This document shows, one piece after another, positions 1-8,668 of a stretch of 22,084 nt of DNA. A program made the translations under genes and the position numbers. The notes under the pieces were generated by a model, which saw only the letters and a list, made by a program, of their open reading frames with translations, was not told where the DNA came from and ran no database searches. The first letter of the stretch is position 1; each line of letters starts with the position of its first letter. The stretch is from JACZUI01 sp041599115 (GTDB lineage Bacteria; Actinomycetota; Acidimicrobiia; Spongiisociales; ZC4RG35), in contig JBFHXF010000022.1 of assembly GCA_041599115.1 (NCBI GenBank), forward strand, positions 1 to 22,084, in the 5' to 3' direction.

Positions 1-309
1 CAGCGTCCGCTCCACCCCCTGGATCACATAGTCCACATTGTTGGCGTTCGTGCTCATCCCTTCCAGGTTCTCGTTGGCAGCCATGTGGATCTCTTCATCT
101 TCCAGGACCCGGACCTGCTCATTGGGTTGCAGCACAGCCCGACAAATCTGTCGCTTGTTGGCCCAGAACTCCACGGTCTCGGTCAAGCCTCCCCGATTGT
201 GCGCCGACCAGAACCGCACCACGGTGTACTTCCCGACAGGAACCGTGTAGAGAAAGGTCCTGGTTGCAGGAAGCCTTCCCTCACCCAAGCTCTTGCCGGT
301 GATGGTCAC
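1..309 (-). CDS. Partial beta-rich phage virion protein (3' end beyond window)
   Basis: The reading frame opens at GTG (309-307) and stays open for 103 codons to the left edge, so the C-terminus is missing. The start overlaps the TGA of the upstream coiled-coil gene as GTGA. A strong GGAGG lies seven bases before it, which decides the start. The protein begins MTITGKSLGEGRLP and continues with alternating hydrophobic strands (TFLYTVPVGKYTVVRFW, then DEEIHMAANENLEGMS, then VDYVIQGVERTL). From general knowledge, this resembles small beta-sandwich proteins common in phage structural modules, where a strand-rich body ends in a phrase of the type 'DYVISGVE'. The exact role (decoration, tail or fibre-associated) cannot be told. 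Its place after the propeller/LamG gene supports a virion function. Confidence 0.7.
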   Translation of the reverse strand, partial: MTITGKSLGEGRLPATRTFLYTVPVGKYTVVRFWSAHNRGGLTETVEFWANKRQICRAVLQPNEQVRVLEDEEIHMAANENLEGMSTNANNVDYVIQGVERTL

Positions 310-470
310 GTCACCGCCTCCACGTCGGAGAGCCGCTCATCGAGATCCTCCAGCCGCTCCAAGATCCTCCGCGACCATTCCTCAATGCGCCGAAGGTTCT
401 CGCGGACCGTTCGCTCCAGGTCCTCGACCTTTGGATTCTGCAGGGGAAGAAGGTCCAGCTCGTCGGTCAC
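306..470 (-). CDS. Small coiled-coil protein, 54 aa
   Basis: I start this gene at GTG (470-468), which overlaps the TGA of the 1777-residue gene as GTGA. A GGGAGG ribosome site lies about five bases upstream. An upstream in-frame extension exists but has no such signal and lies wholly inside the larger gene. The product (MTDELDLLPLQNPKVEDL...) has a proline-containing N-terminus of about 15 residues. From residue 14 or so to the end it is one long amphipathic, Arg/Glu-rich helix with leucines and isoleucines in a heptad-like pattern, such as RRILERLEDLDERLSDVE. There is no membrane segment or cysteine. It overlaps the next gene by four bases. The function is unknown; a small oligomerising tail or connector factor is a guess from position only. 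Confidence 0.72.
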   Translation of the reverse strand: MTDELDLLPLQNPKVEDLERTVRENLRRIEEWSRRILERLEDLDERLSDVEAVT

Positions 471-3400
471 GACAACCTCCCGGGAGTTCCCCGAGCAGCA
501 AGCGGAACCCAACGCATACCCCAGCCTACCAGACCAAATGGCTTGCGAATGCCTCTGGTCCTGAAACGGACTCGCGTCCAACGGTTGTAGGCTGCTGCCT
601 GCACCTTTACCGGCTGGTTCAGATACCCCGATACCATGGCCAGGGACCGGACGAGATCCGAGGTCACCGGATAGACCGACGTCACCTGATCGCTGGTCCT
701 GGCACCGACATACGAAAGCTCGATCTCCACATCGTTGGGCAGGAAGTCAGCGTCGATGAACTCGACCTTGTGGTCTACCCCGTAGCCCTGGTCATCCATC
801 TGCGCCATCCACCCGCTCGTCCAGTATCCATCGAAACCGCCGATGACGTAGCCCGGGATGATTCCTCCTGCCTGGGTCGTCCAGTCCACGAACCCGGCCA
901 GAGGCTCGATCCAACGCAACGTGGTGCGACTGACCTCGACCAGCGGCCGGGTTGCGGTGACGACCGTGCTGCCGTTCCAGTAGCGGAGCTCGATCTCGGC
1001 TCCCCGCAAGACGTGACCCACGTCATCGAACTGACCGGCTCCGGTGGTGGTCAAGCTGGTGCTGGTGCCCGACAAGGTCTCCCCCCCGACCCCGTGGCTT
1101 CCTTCCAGCTGGAGAGTCGCCGAGGACAAAAACCCGTCAGCGTGATAGTCCCCCGAGACATCGTCCTGATAGCGCAGGATCTGACCGCTTGTCGTGCCGA
1201 TCAGGATCTGGACCTCCTGGGTGTCCGGGTCCAAGACCTCGCTGAGGTAGGTATGGGCCGGGACCTCCATCAAGCTCCACGCAAGCTGGGGTCCGGCCGC
1301 CGAGTGCAGCAGATAGATACGGCTATTGCTCTCCTCACCACGCTTGCGAACCGAGAGCCAGTACTGGCTGTTGCGTCGATACCAGGCCCCGAACATGAAG
1401 ACGAGACCTTCGTCCTGCTTGTCCACGAGACTGCGCCAGTCTCCTTCCAGGGCATCGCCGATGTATTCCACTCCACCGCCGTCGAAGGCGTAGACCCCTC
1501 GATCCCCCGCACCAAAGATCCGGTTGTCCTGGACTGCACGCCCGCCACCGAATCCAGGAGAGGTGAAGACCGGCCGCAAAGATGCCTGGAAGTTGCTGCC
1601 GGAGAGCAGGCCCGTGTAGCCGAACTGCCAGATACTGTCCCGCTTGGAGAAGAAGAGCTGACCGAGGTGCCCCTGGATCGCGGTGATCGGTCGACCGTCC
1701 TCGGAGTCGATGGCGATCTCCAATCCTTCCAGGGTGAAGAAGGTCGGCTCGGCGGCCTGGCTGACCGCAAAGGCATTCTGTCCGGCTGGAGTGTCGGGCA
1801 GATCAGCCAGAATCAGGGACTGGGATCCAACCGCGATGTGCCGCGCCCGCGGAGCCGGGAGCCGGACCGAGAACTCTGGAGACTGCCCGATGTTCGGATG
1901 CCGGCTGATCTCGAAGTCCACCTCGGTGGTCTCGTTGTCCGGGACCTGCTTGAAGAAGATCGGCGTACCACCGCCGTTGGCCGAGATGTAGAAGTTCCGA
2001 GCGACGACCTGCGGATCCGGGCTACGCGGGATGTTGACAAGTCGAAGACTGGCCGTGACGAACGGACCTCCGCTGATCGGAAAGTTTCCTACCTCGCTGG
2101 GATCGGACTCCCTGCCACGTCTGTCCACGAAGGTCTGCCAGATCAGGTAGTTGCCGTCGGTCACCCCAGTTCCAGGGGCTCCAGTAGTGAGCTCCACGAT
2201 CGTGCTGGTTGCCACCGGAGCCGCCACTCCGACATTGGCGATGCGGAAGGGACCATCCGGATCGCTATGCCGGGTGAACTCGATCTGCTGCGGCAATGCC
2301 CTGCCATTGGTGATGAACAACCGATCCCTGAACACGACATGGTCGTACCGGCTTCCCCGACTCTCCTCGAGACCCTCCCTCAGCAGCACCAGCTCCTCCA
2401 ATTCGACCTGACCGTCCCGACCCGGGAGGTTGCTCGCATTGTTGTCTACGTGCCAGCCCTCGCCTTCCGACAGAGGGAAAAGCATGTAGATGTTGCTGCC
2501 ATCGGTCAGCCGGGTCTTGGGCGGCACGCCGCTGCTGGTGATCGGGAATGCCGGATCCACCGCGTTGTGCTGACGCACGTCGGAGATCATCCCGTGAAAC
2601 GCCTGGAAGACGACCGTGAACGCGCCGGAGGTAGGCTGGAACGTCAGCACGTTCCGCTGGATCGGCAGACCACCGATGTAGAACTCGTCGGCTGGCAGAT
2701 CGGCAGTACCGATCGACATCGGATCGAGCGTCTGGCCGCCATCGACCGCATCGCCGTTGACCCGAACGATGGTCTCGGGTGCCGGGGACCCGCCGATGGT
2801 CACATGCAGGTGGTTCCACACCCCGACCCTCAGCGCCGCGGAGGGTCGCACGTTCGCGCCGCTGCCGACCGGCCCCTGGTGCCAGCTCCACACCCTGGTG
2901 TTGCCGTCCATGGTGCCGGTGACGCGCAGCTGTCCGTTGACCGTGTAAACCGAGAAGTTGGTTTGGCTGCTGACCGATGGTTTGACGCGAGCACAGATCA
3001 GGCGGACCCCGTCCAGGCGCATCGGATAGAGCCAACACTCGAAGACCACGATCGTCTTGCTGGTGCCGCTGCCAACCATCAGGGTCTGGGTGTCTCCGGC
3101 CAAAACCGTGACCCTGAGATGGTCTCCCTGCTGACCTCCCAGCCAGAGCGATCTGGTGGTCGGCTCATCGACATACGGACTCGACCTGCGCCAGGTCGGA
3201 CGACTCCAGTAGACCTGCCTCGCCGCAGCGACGACCAAGAACGTCTCGCTGGAGGACTGGTCTTCCCAATCGGCGACGAGCGTGATCGGGTTTTTGCCGG
3301 GCAACGCCGGCATCAGCCCTTCAGCCCACCTGACCGCGAGCTCGCCGGGAGACCGCACGAAGTAGGGTTTGTTGCGGTGGCTGAGTCGGCGGTAGTCGAG

Positions 3401-5800
3401 ATCATTGGTCGGCAGCCACTGGTCGGACAGGATGTCCGACTCAATGCACCGCCGGATCACTGACGTCGCCACACCGTAATCGTCGCGCACTGCCGAAAAC
3501 TCGGTGTGGACCGCCTTGCGGTGGTTCACGGTTGCCGGGTCTTGGGTTCCCGCCGTCGGCGGGTAGTCGTACTCGACCCGCTTGTTGTAGGCACCGCCGT
3601 AGCTGGCCTGCCGGTCATCGAAGTTGAAGACGATCTGGGAAAGCACATGCCAGGTGTAGACCCGCAGACCGGCGAGATCGTCATGCGCAAACGTCTCGTC
3701 CTGGGGAACCGGCGCATCCAGGTTGGCGAGGGTATCCTGCGAGAGGAAGTAGCGATCCTCGAGGGTGACATCATCGACCAGGTATCTGACTTCCTGCCCG
3801 GACTTGAGGTGACCGCTGATCTCCAACGCGACCCCCTCGCCGACGTTTGCCACCGGGTCATAGGCATCGGTCGGGGTGATCTGGTCGCGCAGACCGGGTG
3901 CGGCCGGGTTCTTCCAGACAGCGGTCTGTAGGAACTGGCCGTCTTCCTCTGACGAGTCCTTGTAGTGCGTCTGCACCGTAGGATCGCTGCCTAGAATCCG
4001 TATCTGCTCGATCCGACCGATGAATCCGCTGCGCGAGTCGGTGTTGAGCCGGTTGATCCGCGGCAGGTTGTTGCCGGTGCCATCGTCGCGCACGGTCAGA
4101 AAGCGGCTGCCCATGCCGACAGTGATGCCGCTCGGCGGTCTGCCGTTGTTGCTCGCCGGCTCGGCCGCTGTCAGGCCGGTAACCGAGGTCTCCAGCACAC
4201 CGTTCACGTACAGGTCGAGCTGGGTGCCACCGGTCTGTCGAAAGAGCGTGACCGAGTACCGCTCGCCGGGATGGACCTGGAGCGAGGTCGTCAGTGGAGC
4301 CTGGTAGAGCGCACCTTGCTGCTGGATAGTGAGCGGAGCACCGCCACCGTCCCGACAGTAGCCCTTGAGCTTGCCGTCGGTGCCGATCGCCAGCCGCAGG
4401 ACCGAGTGGATCTCGAAGATCACCTGCTCGAAGTTGGGCTCGATGGAATCCACCCAGAACTCGACCTGGAGACCATGGCCGATGTTGTTGCGCACGGCAT
4501 CGGCCATCCATCCCGGCACGGAATCCTTGAGCCATCGCCAGTTGGGGTTGGATCGACCGAAGTTCAGGTCGTTTTCCATGTCGACCTGGACGTGGCTGGT
4601 GAGACCGTTGAACCACCACGATCCGGGGCCTCGCATGGTGCCGCTGATACCGTCGAAGATCGGTCCGGCGGGACACAGGTAGAGGTGGTTGCCACGACCG
4701 GTCATCTCACGGACGTAGCCTTCCCCCGGCTCGGTCATCGACCAGTGGTTGATGACACCAGAGCCGAGATCACCCAGCTTGAAGCTGCGATCGAGAGCGG
4801 TCGGGCTCGCGGTGATCTTGGGACCCTCATAAAGGACGATGTCCTCGATCCGTCCCTCGGCCCGCTTGGCCGCGAACCAATACCCTCCAGCCGCATTGCC
4901 ACCGAGACCAAGCCCCGGTCTTTGAGTGCTGGACCCAGTCGCGGTCGCCTCGATGAATTGCTGCGGGCAATCGAAGACCTGGATCGGTGTCGAGCTTCCT
5001 TGGGTGTACTGGTCGCCAACGCTCAGGCTAGTTGTGTCGACGACATAGGTCGTGGTCTCCTTGCCGCGGAGTCGACCGATGCGCAGCGTGGCGACTCCGG
5101 CGACGGTGTCGATCTGTCCGATGACGTGATAGACCCCGTCGAGCTCGACCGGGATCGTGCTGGTCACGGTGCGGAGCCGCCAGACACCGCCGGAGTCCAG
5201 GACGTGGAAGGACAGTCTCCACTCCCAGGTGCCACCGTTGTTGAACAGATAGACACAGAACGGCAATCCCGAGAAGCTGCCGCCGTACTGGTCGGCCGGA
5301 GTCGTGTTCCAGGTCAGTCCCTGACCCGTGACAGGTCCGGGCAGGGTCGGGTCGGCGGTGCGTTTGATCGGTCCCTTGGACAGCACCGGCCGCACTTTCA
5401 GGGTATAGGGGGCTCGCCCGAACTGGACCATGTTCGGCTCGGCGTTGCCGCCGTGCTCGGTCGTCAGGTCACCGACCTGGAAGACGAACTCCAAGGTAAT
5501 GCCATCCACCAAGGTCTCGTAGATGCGACGGTGCCCGGCGTACATCGCTCCGGGAACGATGAGGTAGTCGGTGTCGACAGATCCCCCGACGAGGCTTTCT
5601 CGGGCTCTGGTGTGGAACCCGGAATTACGGATGCTGTTGACCTTGGGCTTGCGGGATCGATGCGGCACGAACCCACCGCGCTTCTCGACCGCCCGGTTGT
5701 TGAGGACGACGTTCAAGACGTCGGGGCTTTGGTCCGGAGGCAGCAGCGTTGGCGGCGACTTGCTGTTGTAACCCCCCAGCAGCGGTCGATAGACGCTCAT
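467..5800 (-). CDS. Giant tail/nozzle-like protein: beta-propeller with LamG-type insertions, 1777 aa
   Basis: The ATG at 5800 overlaps the TGA of the adaptor-like gene as ATGA. Residues 1-47 (YRPLLGGYNSKSPP, then DQSPDVLNVV and EKRGGF) match a pattern I know from phage propeller or nozzle-type proteins, where 'GG.N....P..L...QSP...N' precedes 'KR.G'. LamG/concanavalin-like modules appear at about 100-345, 443-605 and 915-1080, with phrases such as GLQVEFWVDS, LDLYVNGVLETSV, GFIGRIEQIRILGSD and GVWNHLHVTIGG. Propeller-type repeats at about 1150-1545 include HVVFRDRLFITNG, GHLGQLFFSKRDSIWQFG and NRIFGAGDRGVYAFDGG. The beta-rich C-terminus (1550-1777) may dock to the tail. I infer a tail nozzle or stopper that also binds glycans through LamG. 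The protein is several times longer than P22 gp10 (about 470 residues). A large tail fibre is the alternative. Confidence 0.75.
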   Translation of the reverse strand: MSVYRPLLGGYNSKSPPTLLPPDQSPDVLNVVLNNRAVEKRGGFVPHRSRKPKVNSIRNSGFHTRARESLVGGSVDTDYLIVPGAMYAGHRRIYETLVDGITLEFVFQVGDLTTEHGGNAEPNMVQFGRAPYTLKVRPVLSKGPIKRTADPTLPGPVTGQGLTWNTTPADQYGGSFSGLPFCVYLFNNGGTWEWRLSFHVLDSGGVWRLRTVTSTIPVELDGVYHVIGQIDTVAGVATLRIGRLRGKETTTYVVDTTSLSVGDQYTQGSSTPIQVFDCPQQFIEATATGSSTQRPGLGLGGNAAGGYWFAAKRAEGRIEDIVLYEGPKITASPTALDRSFKLGDLGSGVINHWSMTEPGEGYVREMTGRGNHLYLCPAGPIFDGISGTMRGPGSWWFNGLTSHVQVDMENDLNFGRSNPNWRWLKDSVPGWMADAVRNNIGHGLQVEFWVDSIEPNFEQVIFEIHSVLRLAIGTDGKLKGYCRDGGGAPLTIQQQGALYQAPLTTSLQVHPGERYSVTLFRQTGGTQLDLYVNGVLETSVTGLTAAEPASNNGRPPSGITVGMGSRFLTVRDDGTGNNLPRINRLNTDSRSGFIGRIEQIRILGSDPTVQTHYKDSSEEDGQFLQTAVWKNPAAPGLRDQITPTDAYDPVANVGEGVALEISGHLKSGQEVRYLVDDVTLEDRYFLSQDTLANLDAPVPQDETFAHDDLAGLRVYTWHVLSQIVFNFDDRQASYGGAYNKRVEYDYPPTAGTQDPATVNHRKAVHTEFSAVRDDYGVATSVIRRCIESDILSDQWLPTNDLDYRRLSHRNKPYFVRSPGELAVRWAEGLMPALPGKNPITLVADWEDQSSSETFLVVAAARQVYWSRPTWRRSSPYVDEPTTRSLWLGGQQGDHLRVTVLAGDTQTLMVGSGTSKTIVVFECWLYPMRLDGVRLICARVKPSVSSQTNFSVYTVNGQLRVTGTMDGNTRVWSWHQGPVGSGANVRPSAALRVGVWNHLHVTIGGSPAPETIVRVNGDAVDGGQTLDPMSIGTADLPADEFYIGGLPIQRNVLTFQPTSGAFTVVFQAFHGMISDVRQHNAVDPAFPITSSGVPPKTRLTDGSNIYMLFPLSEGEGWHVDNNASNLPGRDGQVELEELVLLREGLEESRGSRYDHVVFRDRLFITNGRALPQQIEFTRHSDPDGPFRIANVGVAAPVATSTIVELTTGAPGTGVTDGNYLIWQTFVDRRGRESDPSEVGNFPISGGPFVTASLRLVNIPRSPDPQVVARNFYISANGGGTPIFFKQVPDNETTEVDFEISRHPNIGQSPEFSVRLPAPRARHIAVGSQSLILADLPDTPAGQNAFAVSQAAEPTFFTLEGLEIAIDSEDGRPITAIQGHLGQLFFSKRDSIWQFGYTGLLSGSNFQASLRPVFTSPGFGGGRAVQDNRIFGAGDRGVYAFDGGGVEYIGDALEGDWRSLVDKQDEGLVFMFGAWYRRNSQYWLSVRKRGEESNSRIYLLHSAAGPQLAWSLMEVPAHTYLSEVLDPDTQEVQILIGTTSGQILRYQDDVSGDYHADGFLSSATLQLEGSHGVGGETLSGTSTSLTTTGAGQFDDVGHVLRGAEIELRYWNGSTVVTATRPLVEVSRTTLRWIEPLAGFVDWTTQAGGIIPGYVIGGFDGYWTSGWMAQMDDQGYGVDHKVEFIDADFLPNDVEIELSYVGARTSDQVTSVYPVTSDLVRSLAMVSGYLNQPVKVQAAAYNRWTRVRFRTRGIRKPFGLVGWGMRWVPLAARGTPGRLS

Positions 5801-6699
5801 CGCAGGACGCGGTCGTTGCTCACCCGACGTGGCTGGCTGGTATCTCGCAGCCGCACATCCATCTGGAATCGGTTGCGCAAATGCTGCAGCCAGGGAAACA
5901 TGCCGGAAGCCTGGTTGACGTTGCCGAGCCGCATGAGCAGGGCGTTGGCTGCCTCAGCCACATGCAGCTCGTTGTATTGCCCGGACAGCGGACTGATGAG
6001 CGCCCACTGAGTCGTGCTCGTTGGCGTGAACGGCAAGGCCGAATCCAGGGTGAGGGTAGACCGACCCACGCTATCCACGATCCGACGCCGCAGCCCAACA
6101 TGAGCGGCATTGGATGCTGCTGTGATCTCCAGCTTCATGCCAATGTAGTAGTCATCGACGTTGACGAAGTCGCCGGTCGGATTGAGCACGGCAAGCACGG
6201 TGCTGGTGCTGCTGGGTCCTGCGAACGAGTAGTGCAGTGGCGGCCACCTGCGCATGAACCAGACCTGCACCTCGGTCATCGTTACGAAGTTGCCGCTCAC
6301 CCGGAACTTGCCCGGGTTGTTGAACTCCGACCAGTACCAGAGCGGGTGTTTGCCGGAAAGGAACTCCCGCGCCACATTGCGCTCGTGAAGCTGCGCACGT
6401 TGCACGGTGATGGGAATCTGACCACCCCGTTGGCCCTCGACGAGCAACACGTCACCCACGTACTCGGGAAGGTCCGCTTCCCAGGTGTTCTCTTCGACCT
6501 GCGTAAACGTCGAGAACGGGATGGTCAGGGAATCCAGATCGTAGTAGCGCCCCGCCATGCGGAGATCCGCGAAGATCGGGGCCAGGGTCTCGTCTAGCGC
6601 CTCGAGCACTTCTTCGTCTGTGAACATCGAGGCATCACGGTCTTCGATCCTGCGCCGGACCCGCGAGATCATCTCCAGGCAGTTCAGCTGACTGACCAT
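5797..6699 (-). CDS. Head-tail adaptor-like protein, 300 aa
   Basis: The ATG at 6699 shares its A with the TGA of the preceding gene (TGATG). Residues 1-50 (LEMISRVRRRIEDRDASM, then FTDEEVLEALDETLAPIF) form a helical pair of the kind seen at the N-terminus of gp4-type head-tail adaptors, where an alpha-helical head is followed by 'sdeel...ln.a...l'. A beta-rich middle follows (about 55-220), then a helical C-terminus (YNELHVAEAANALLMRLGN) that could line the connector. The place between the capsid block and the propeller protein is where P22-like phages carry gp4. I therefore infer that it joins portal to tail. No enzymatic motif is visible; P22 gp4 also has muralytic activity, but nothing here shows that. 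The assignment rests on order and general fold pattern. Confidence 0.65.
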   Translation of the reverse strand: MVSQLNCLEMISRVRRRIEDRDASMFTDEEVLEALDETLAPIFADLRMAGRYYDLDSLTIPFSTFTQVEENTWEADLPEYVGDVLLVEGQRGGQIPITVQRAQLHERNVAREFLSGKHPLWYWSEFNNPGKFRVSGNFVTMTEVQVWFMRRWPPLHYSFAGPSSTSTVLAVLNPTGDFVNVDDYYIGMKLEITAASNAAHVGLRRRIVDSVGRSTLTLDSALPFTPTSTTQWALISPLSGQYNELHVAEAANALLMRLGNVNQASGMFPWLQHLRNRFQMDVRLRDTSQPRRVSNDRVLR

Positions 6700-7091
6700 C
6701 AGATCGTCCTCTTGATGCCTGCCGCATGCCGCATCCGGTCGGCGATGTCCGCCATGCGGTCATCGAAGTCCGGTGGATCGCTGGGCTCCATGGTCCGATC
6801 GAGGTCATCCAAAAACGCCTTGATCCGGTGGCGGTTGCACAGCTGCGTCCAGGAGATCGAGTCCAGATAGGCCACGGTGTTGTCCAGTGTTGGTACACCA
6901 CGCAGCTTGGAGATCAGCCGGACCTGACCACCAGTACCGATCTGCACCAGGCAGTACGTATCCGTGGCCCGCTCCCAGAAGATCCTGACGGTGGGATGCT
7001 TGCTCTTGAGAAGTGCCAGGATGCGATCGGGGATCCTGGGTCCGGTACGTTTCGGGGTGAGCCGGTGGCGCTTCGGGATACGAACCATCAT
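6699..7091 (-). CDS. Conserved-type phage protein of connector region, 130 aa
   Basis: A longer open frame extends upstream, but the coding start is ATG 7091, overlapping the TGA of the third paralog as ATGA; a second ATG follows at once (7088). The N-terminus is strongly basic (PKRHRLTPKRTG). It is followed by a segment of the type 'LLKSKHPTVRIFWERATDTYCLVQ'-like strand pairs and then by an acidic-basic helical C-terminus (RMADIADRMRHAAG). I recall small phage proteins of this layout (a short helix, 'P.l.vrw....~.w.v.r', then a charged helix) near head-tail connector genes, but none with a settled function. There is no zinc motif or membrane segment. It ends in a TGATG junction with the adaptor-like gene, so the two are probably made together. 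Confidence 0.7.
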   Translation of the reverse strand: MMVRIPKRHRLTPKRTGPRIPDRILALLKSKHPTVRIFWERATDTYCLVQIGTGGQVRLISKLRGVPTLDNTVAYLDSISWTQLCNRHRIKAFLDDLDRTMEPSDPPDFDDRMADIADRMRHAAGIKRTI

Positions 7092-8665
7092 CGAAGGATG
7101 TGCTCCATCGAGAACGCACGGATCATGCACAAGAGGATGTTGTTCGCCACGGTACTGTCGTCGCCATACCAGGGAAGATAGACCGGATCGACCGTGCGAA
7201 ACTTCTCCAGACAACCTTCCCAGCCAGAAGCACTGTTGCCGATCTCGGAGGTCTCGTCCGATGTATTGGTGCTGCTGCCGGATCCTCCAACCATCGTGGC
7301 GGCTCCCCAGGAGGCATTTGCGACGGTTTCGGTCGTGGCAACCGTGTTCTCTCCTCCACCAGTGAGAAACCGACTGTGGATGCGGCACACGGTCGTGCCT
7401 CTCTTGGTGGCACGGACCGCAGGATGTGGAGTCGTACCTGTCCCGTAGGTGGAGCCGGCACCAGCGGTGCCGTTGATGGCCGAGACCAGGTTGTCGATCG
7501 AAGCCTCGGTGCTGGCTCCGATCAGGACGTCGAACGGCGAGGCCAGCGCCGTGACGAAGGTGTAGACGGTAGTGCCGATCGTGACCGTCTGGGTGTTTCC
7601 CGGCTGACCCGTGAAGGTGAGATAGCCAACCGACGGGAAGCCCATTCCATTGACCGCGACGACGGCTTCGCCGGAGCGGTTGCGTCCACCGCGCATCCTG
7701 GTCGCGCTGCTGGCGGTGATCGCCGTCCATGCCGCATTGGTCATGGTCTCGGCTGTAGCGATCGCACTGGTCTTGGCTCCCTTCTCGCGGCTGAGGATCT
7801 TGAGCGTCGTCGATCCCACGTCTTCGGCCCGCACGGTCGGATGCTGGACTGTCCCAGTACCGTAGAGAGTGCCTTCTCCGGCTTCCCGATTGATCGCGGC
7901 GCGCAGGTTGTCCCGACTGTCCGTGGCGGATGCTCCGACCAGGACTTCGTTGGCCAGGGCCGCTGATGCGCGCCACGTATAGACCCTGGATCCGATCGTC
8001 ACGGTCTGGGCGGCAACAGCATTGCCCGAGAAGACCAGCTCACCGATCGACCCCGACTCGAGCCTGGGCAGGTTGTCGAGAACGTAGTTCCCACCCGCTC
8101 CCCTGGGACGATGCGCGAGACGCATGGGCAAGCCGATGCCCAGGTTCTCTCCGGCGACGTGGTGGTTGGAGCCGCTCTCGGTCTGCAACCAGTCGAACCG
8201 GCTGCCCAGACTGAGGGTGTCCCCGGCGATGTCCAGACCTGTGCTCTTGAACTCCACCTTCTCGATGTAGGTGAAGACCTTGGAGAGATACACGAAGTTG
8301 TTGGTCACTGCGGTCAGATCGACGACCGGAGTCGTCTCGGTGATGGAGTCACCGAACTGATCGTAGCCTTTCACCCTGAGTTGCAGGGTTGCCGTGTTGG
8401 GACTGGCTTGCACGACATGCGCGCAAGGAGTGACGCCGTACTGCAGACGGTTGATCCCGGTCAGCGCCAGGTTGGTGAAAGCCGTGACTGCCGCGGAGGC
8501 CGCGCCGCCGACCGGCTGGGCGTTGACGACGATTGTCTGCTCGCTCTGGAACAAGGCGAACCCGGAGTTGGACCGCAATCCGGATCCGAATGCGATGTTC
8601 GCCTCCCGAACCCCGGTATTGCCCTGGTGGTACTGCGACCGTTGGTAGTTCTTTCGTGATTCCAT
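7088..8665 (-). CDS. Virion protein, third paralog, with two inserted repeat domains, 525 aa
   Basis: The ATG is at 8665, three bases after the stop of the second paralog. Residues 80-190 keep the core shared by all three tandem proteins: GYDQFGDSITETTPVVDL, YLSKVFTYIEKVEF and NLGIGLPMRL. The C-terminal SASGWEG corresponds to SLSGWQG in the others. Between these, residues 207-313 and 346-453 are two copies of a domain of about 107 residues. Its pattern is 'TVTIG..VYT......VLVGAS......NL..AIN......YGTGT..HP.VRA', then an A(I/V)AT(A/T)ET ending, which I recognise as a repeat module of phage virion proteins. The whole protein is beta-rich and has no signal peptide. A capsid decoration, head-fibre or other surface role fits the position between the capsid and connector genes, but this is inference. 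Confidence 0.72.
   Translation of the reverse strand: MESRKNYQRSQYHQGNTGVREANIAFGSGLRSNSGFALFQSEQTIVVNAQPVGGAASAAVTAFTNLALTGINRLQYGVTPCAHVVQASPNTATLQLRVKGYDQFGDSITETTPVVDLTAVTNNFVYLSKVFTYIEKVEFKSTGLDIAGDTLSLGSRFDWLQTESGSNHHVAGENLGIGLPMRLAHRPRGAGGNYVLDNLPRLESGSIGELVFSGNAVAAQTVTIGSRVYTWRASAALANEVLVGASATDSRDNLRAAINREAGEGTLYGTGTVQHPTVRAEDVGSTTLKILSREKGAKTSAIATAETMTNAAWTAITASSATRMRGGRNRSGEAVVAVNGMGFPSVGYLTFTGQPGNTQTVTIGTTVYTFVTALASPFDVLIGASTEASIDNLVSAINGTAGAGSTYGTGTTPHPAVRATKRGTTVCRIHSRFLTGGGENTVATTETVANASWGAATMVGGSGSSTNTSDETSEIGNSASGWEGCLEKFRTVDPVYLPWYGDDSTVANNILLCMIRAFSMEHILR
7307..7630 (-). repeat. Second copy of about 107-aa beta domain repeat (residues 346-453)
   Basis: This is the downstream copy of a tandem protein-level repeat inside the third paralog. 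It carries QTVTIGTTVYTF, VLIGASTEASIDNLVSAING, YGTGTTPHPAVRATKRG and TVATTETVANASW. It aligns by eye along its whole length with the copy at 7727-8047. The boundaries are approximate. Confidence 0.75.
7727..8047 (-). repeat. First copy of about 107-aa beta domain repeat (residues 207-313)
   Basis: This is the upstream copy. It carries QTVTIGSRVYTW, VLVGASATDSRDNLRAAINR, YGTGTVQHPTVRAEDVG and AIATAETMTNAAW. Spacing between landmarks is the same as in the second copy. The other two paralogs lack both copies, so they look inserted into an older core. The boundaries are approximate. Confidence 0.75.
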
Positions 8666-8668
8666 GGC

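Noticed and set aside
293..3463. Very long plus-strand open frame (1056 codons) opposite the propeller/LamG gene
   Set aside because: It lies wholly antisense to a gene with clear domains, has Arg/Asp/Pro-rich composition without any recognisable motif, and crosses domain borders. This is the usual result of high GC content opposite a long gene.
4271..6010. Plus-strand open frame of 579 codons across the start of the propeller gene and the end of the adaptor gene
   Set aside because: It spans two well-supported minus-strand genes and has no coherent fold or motif.
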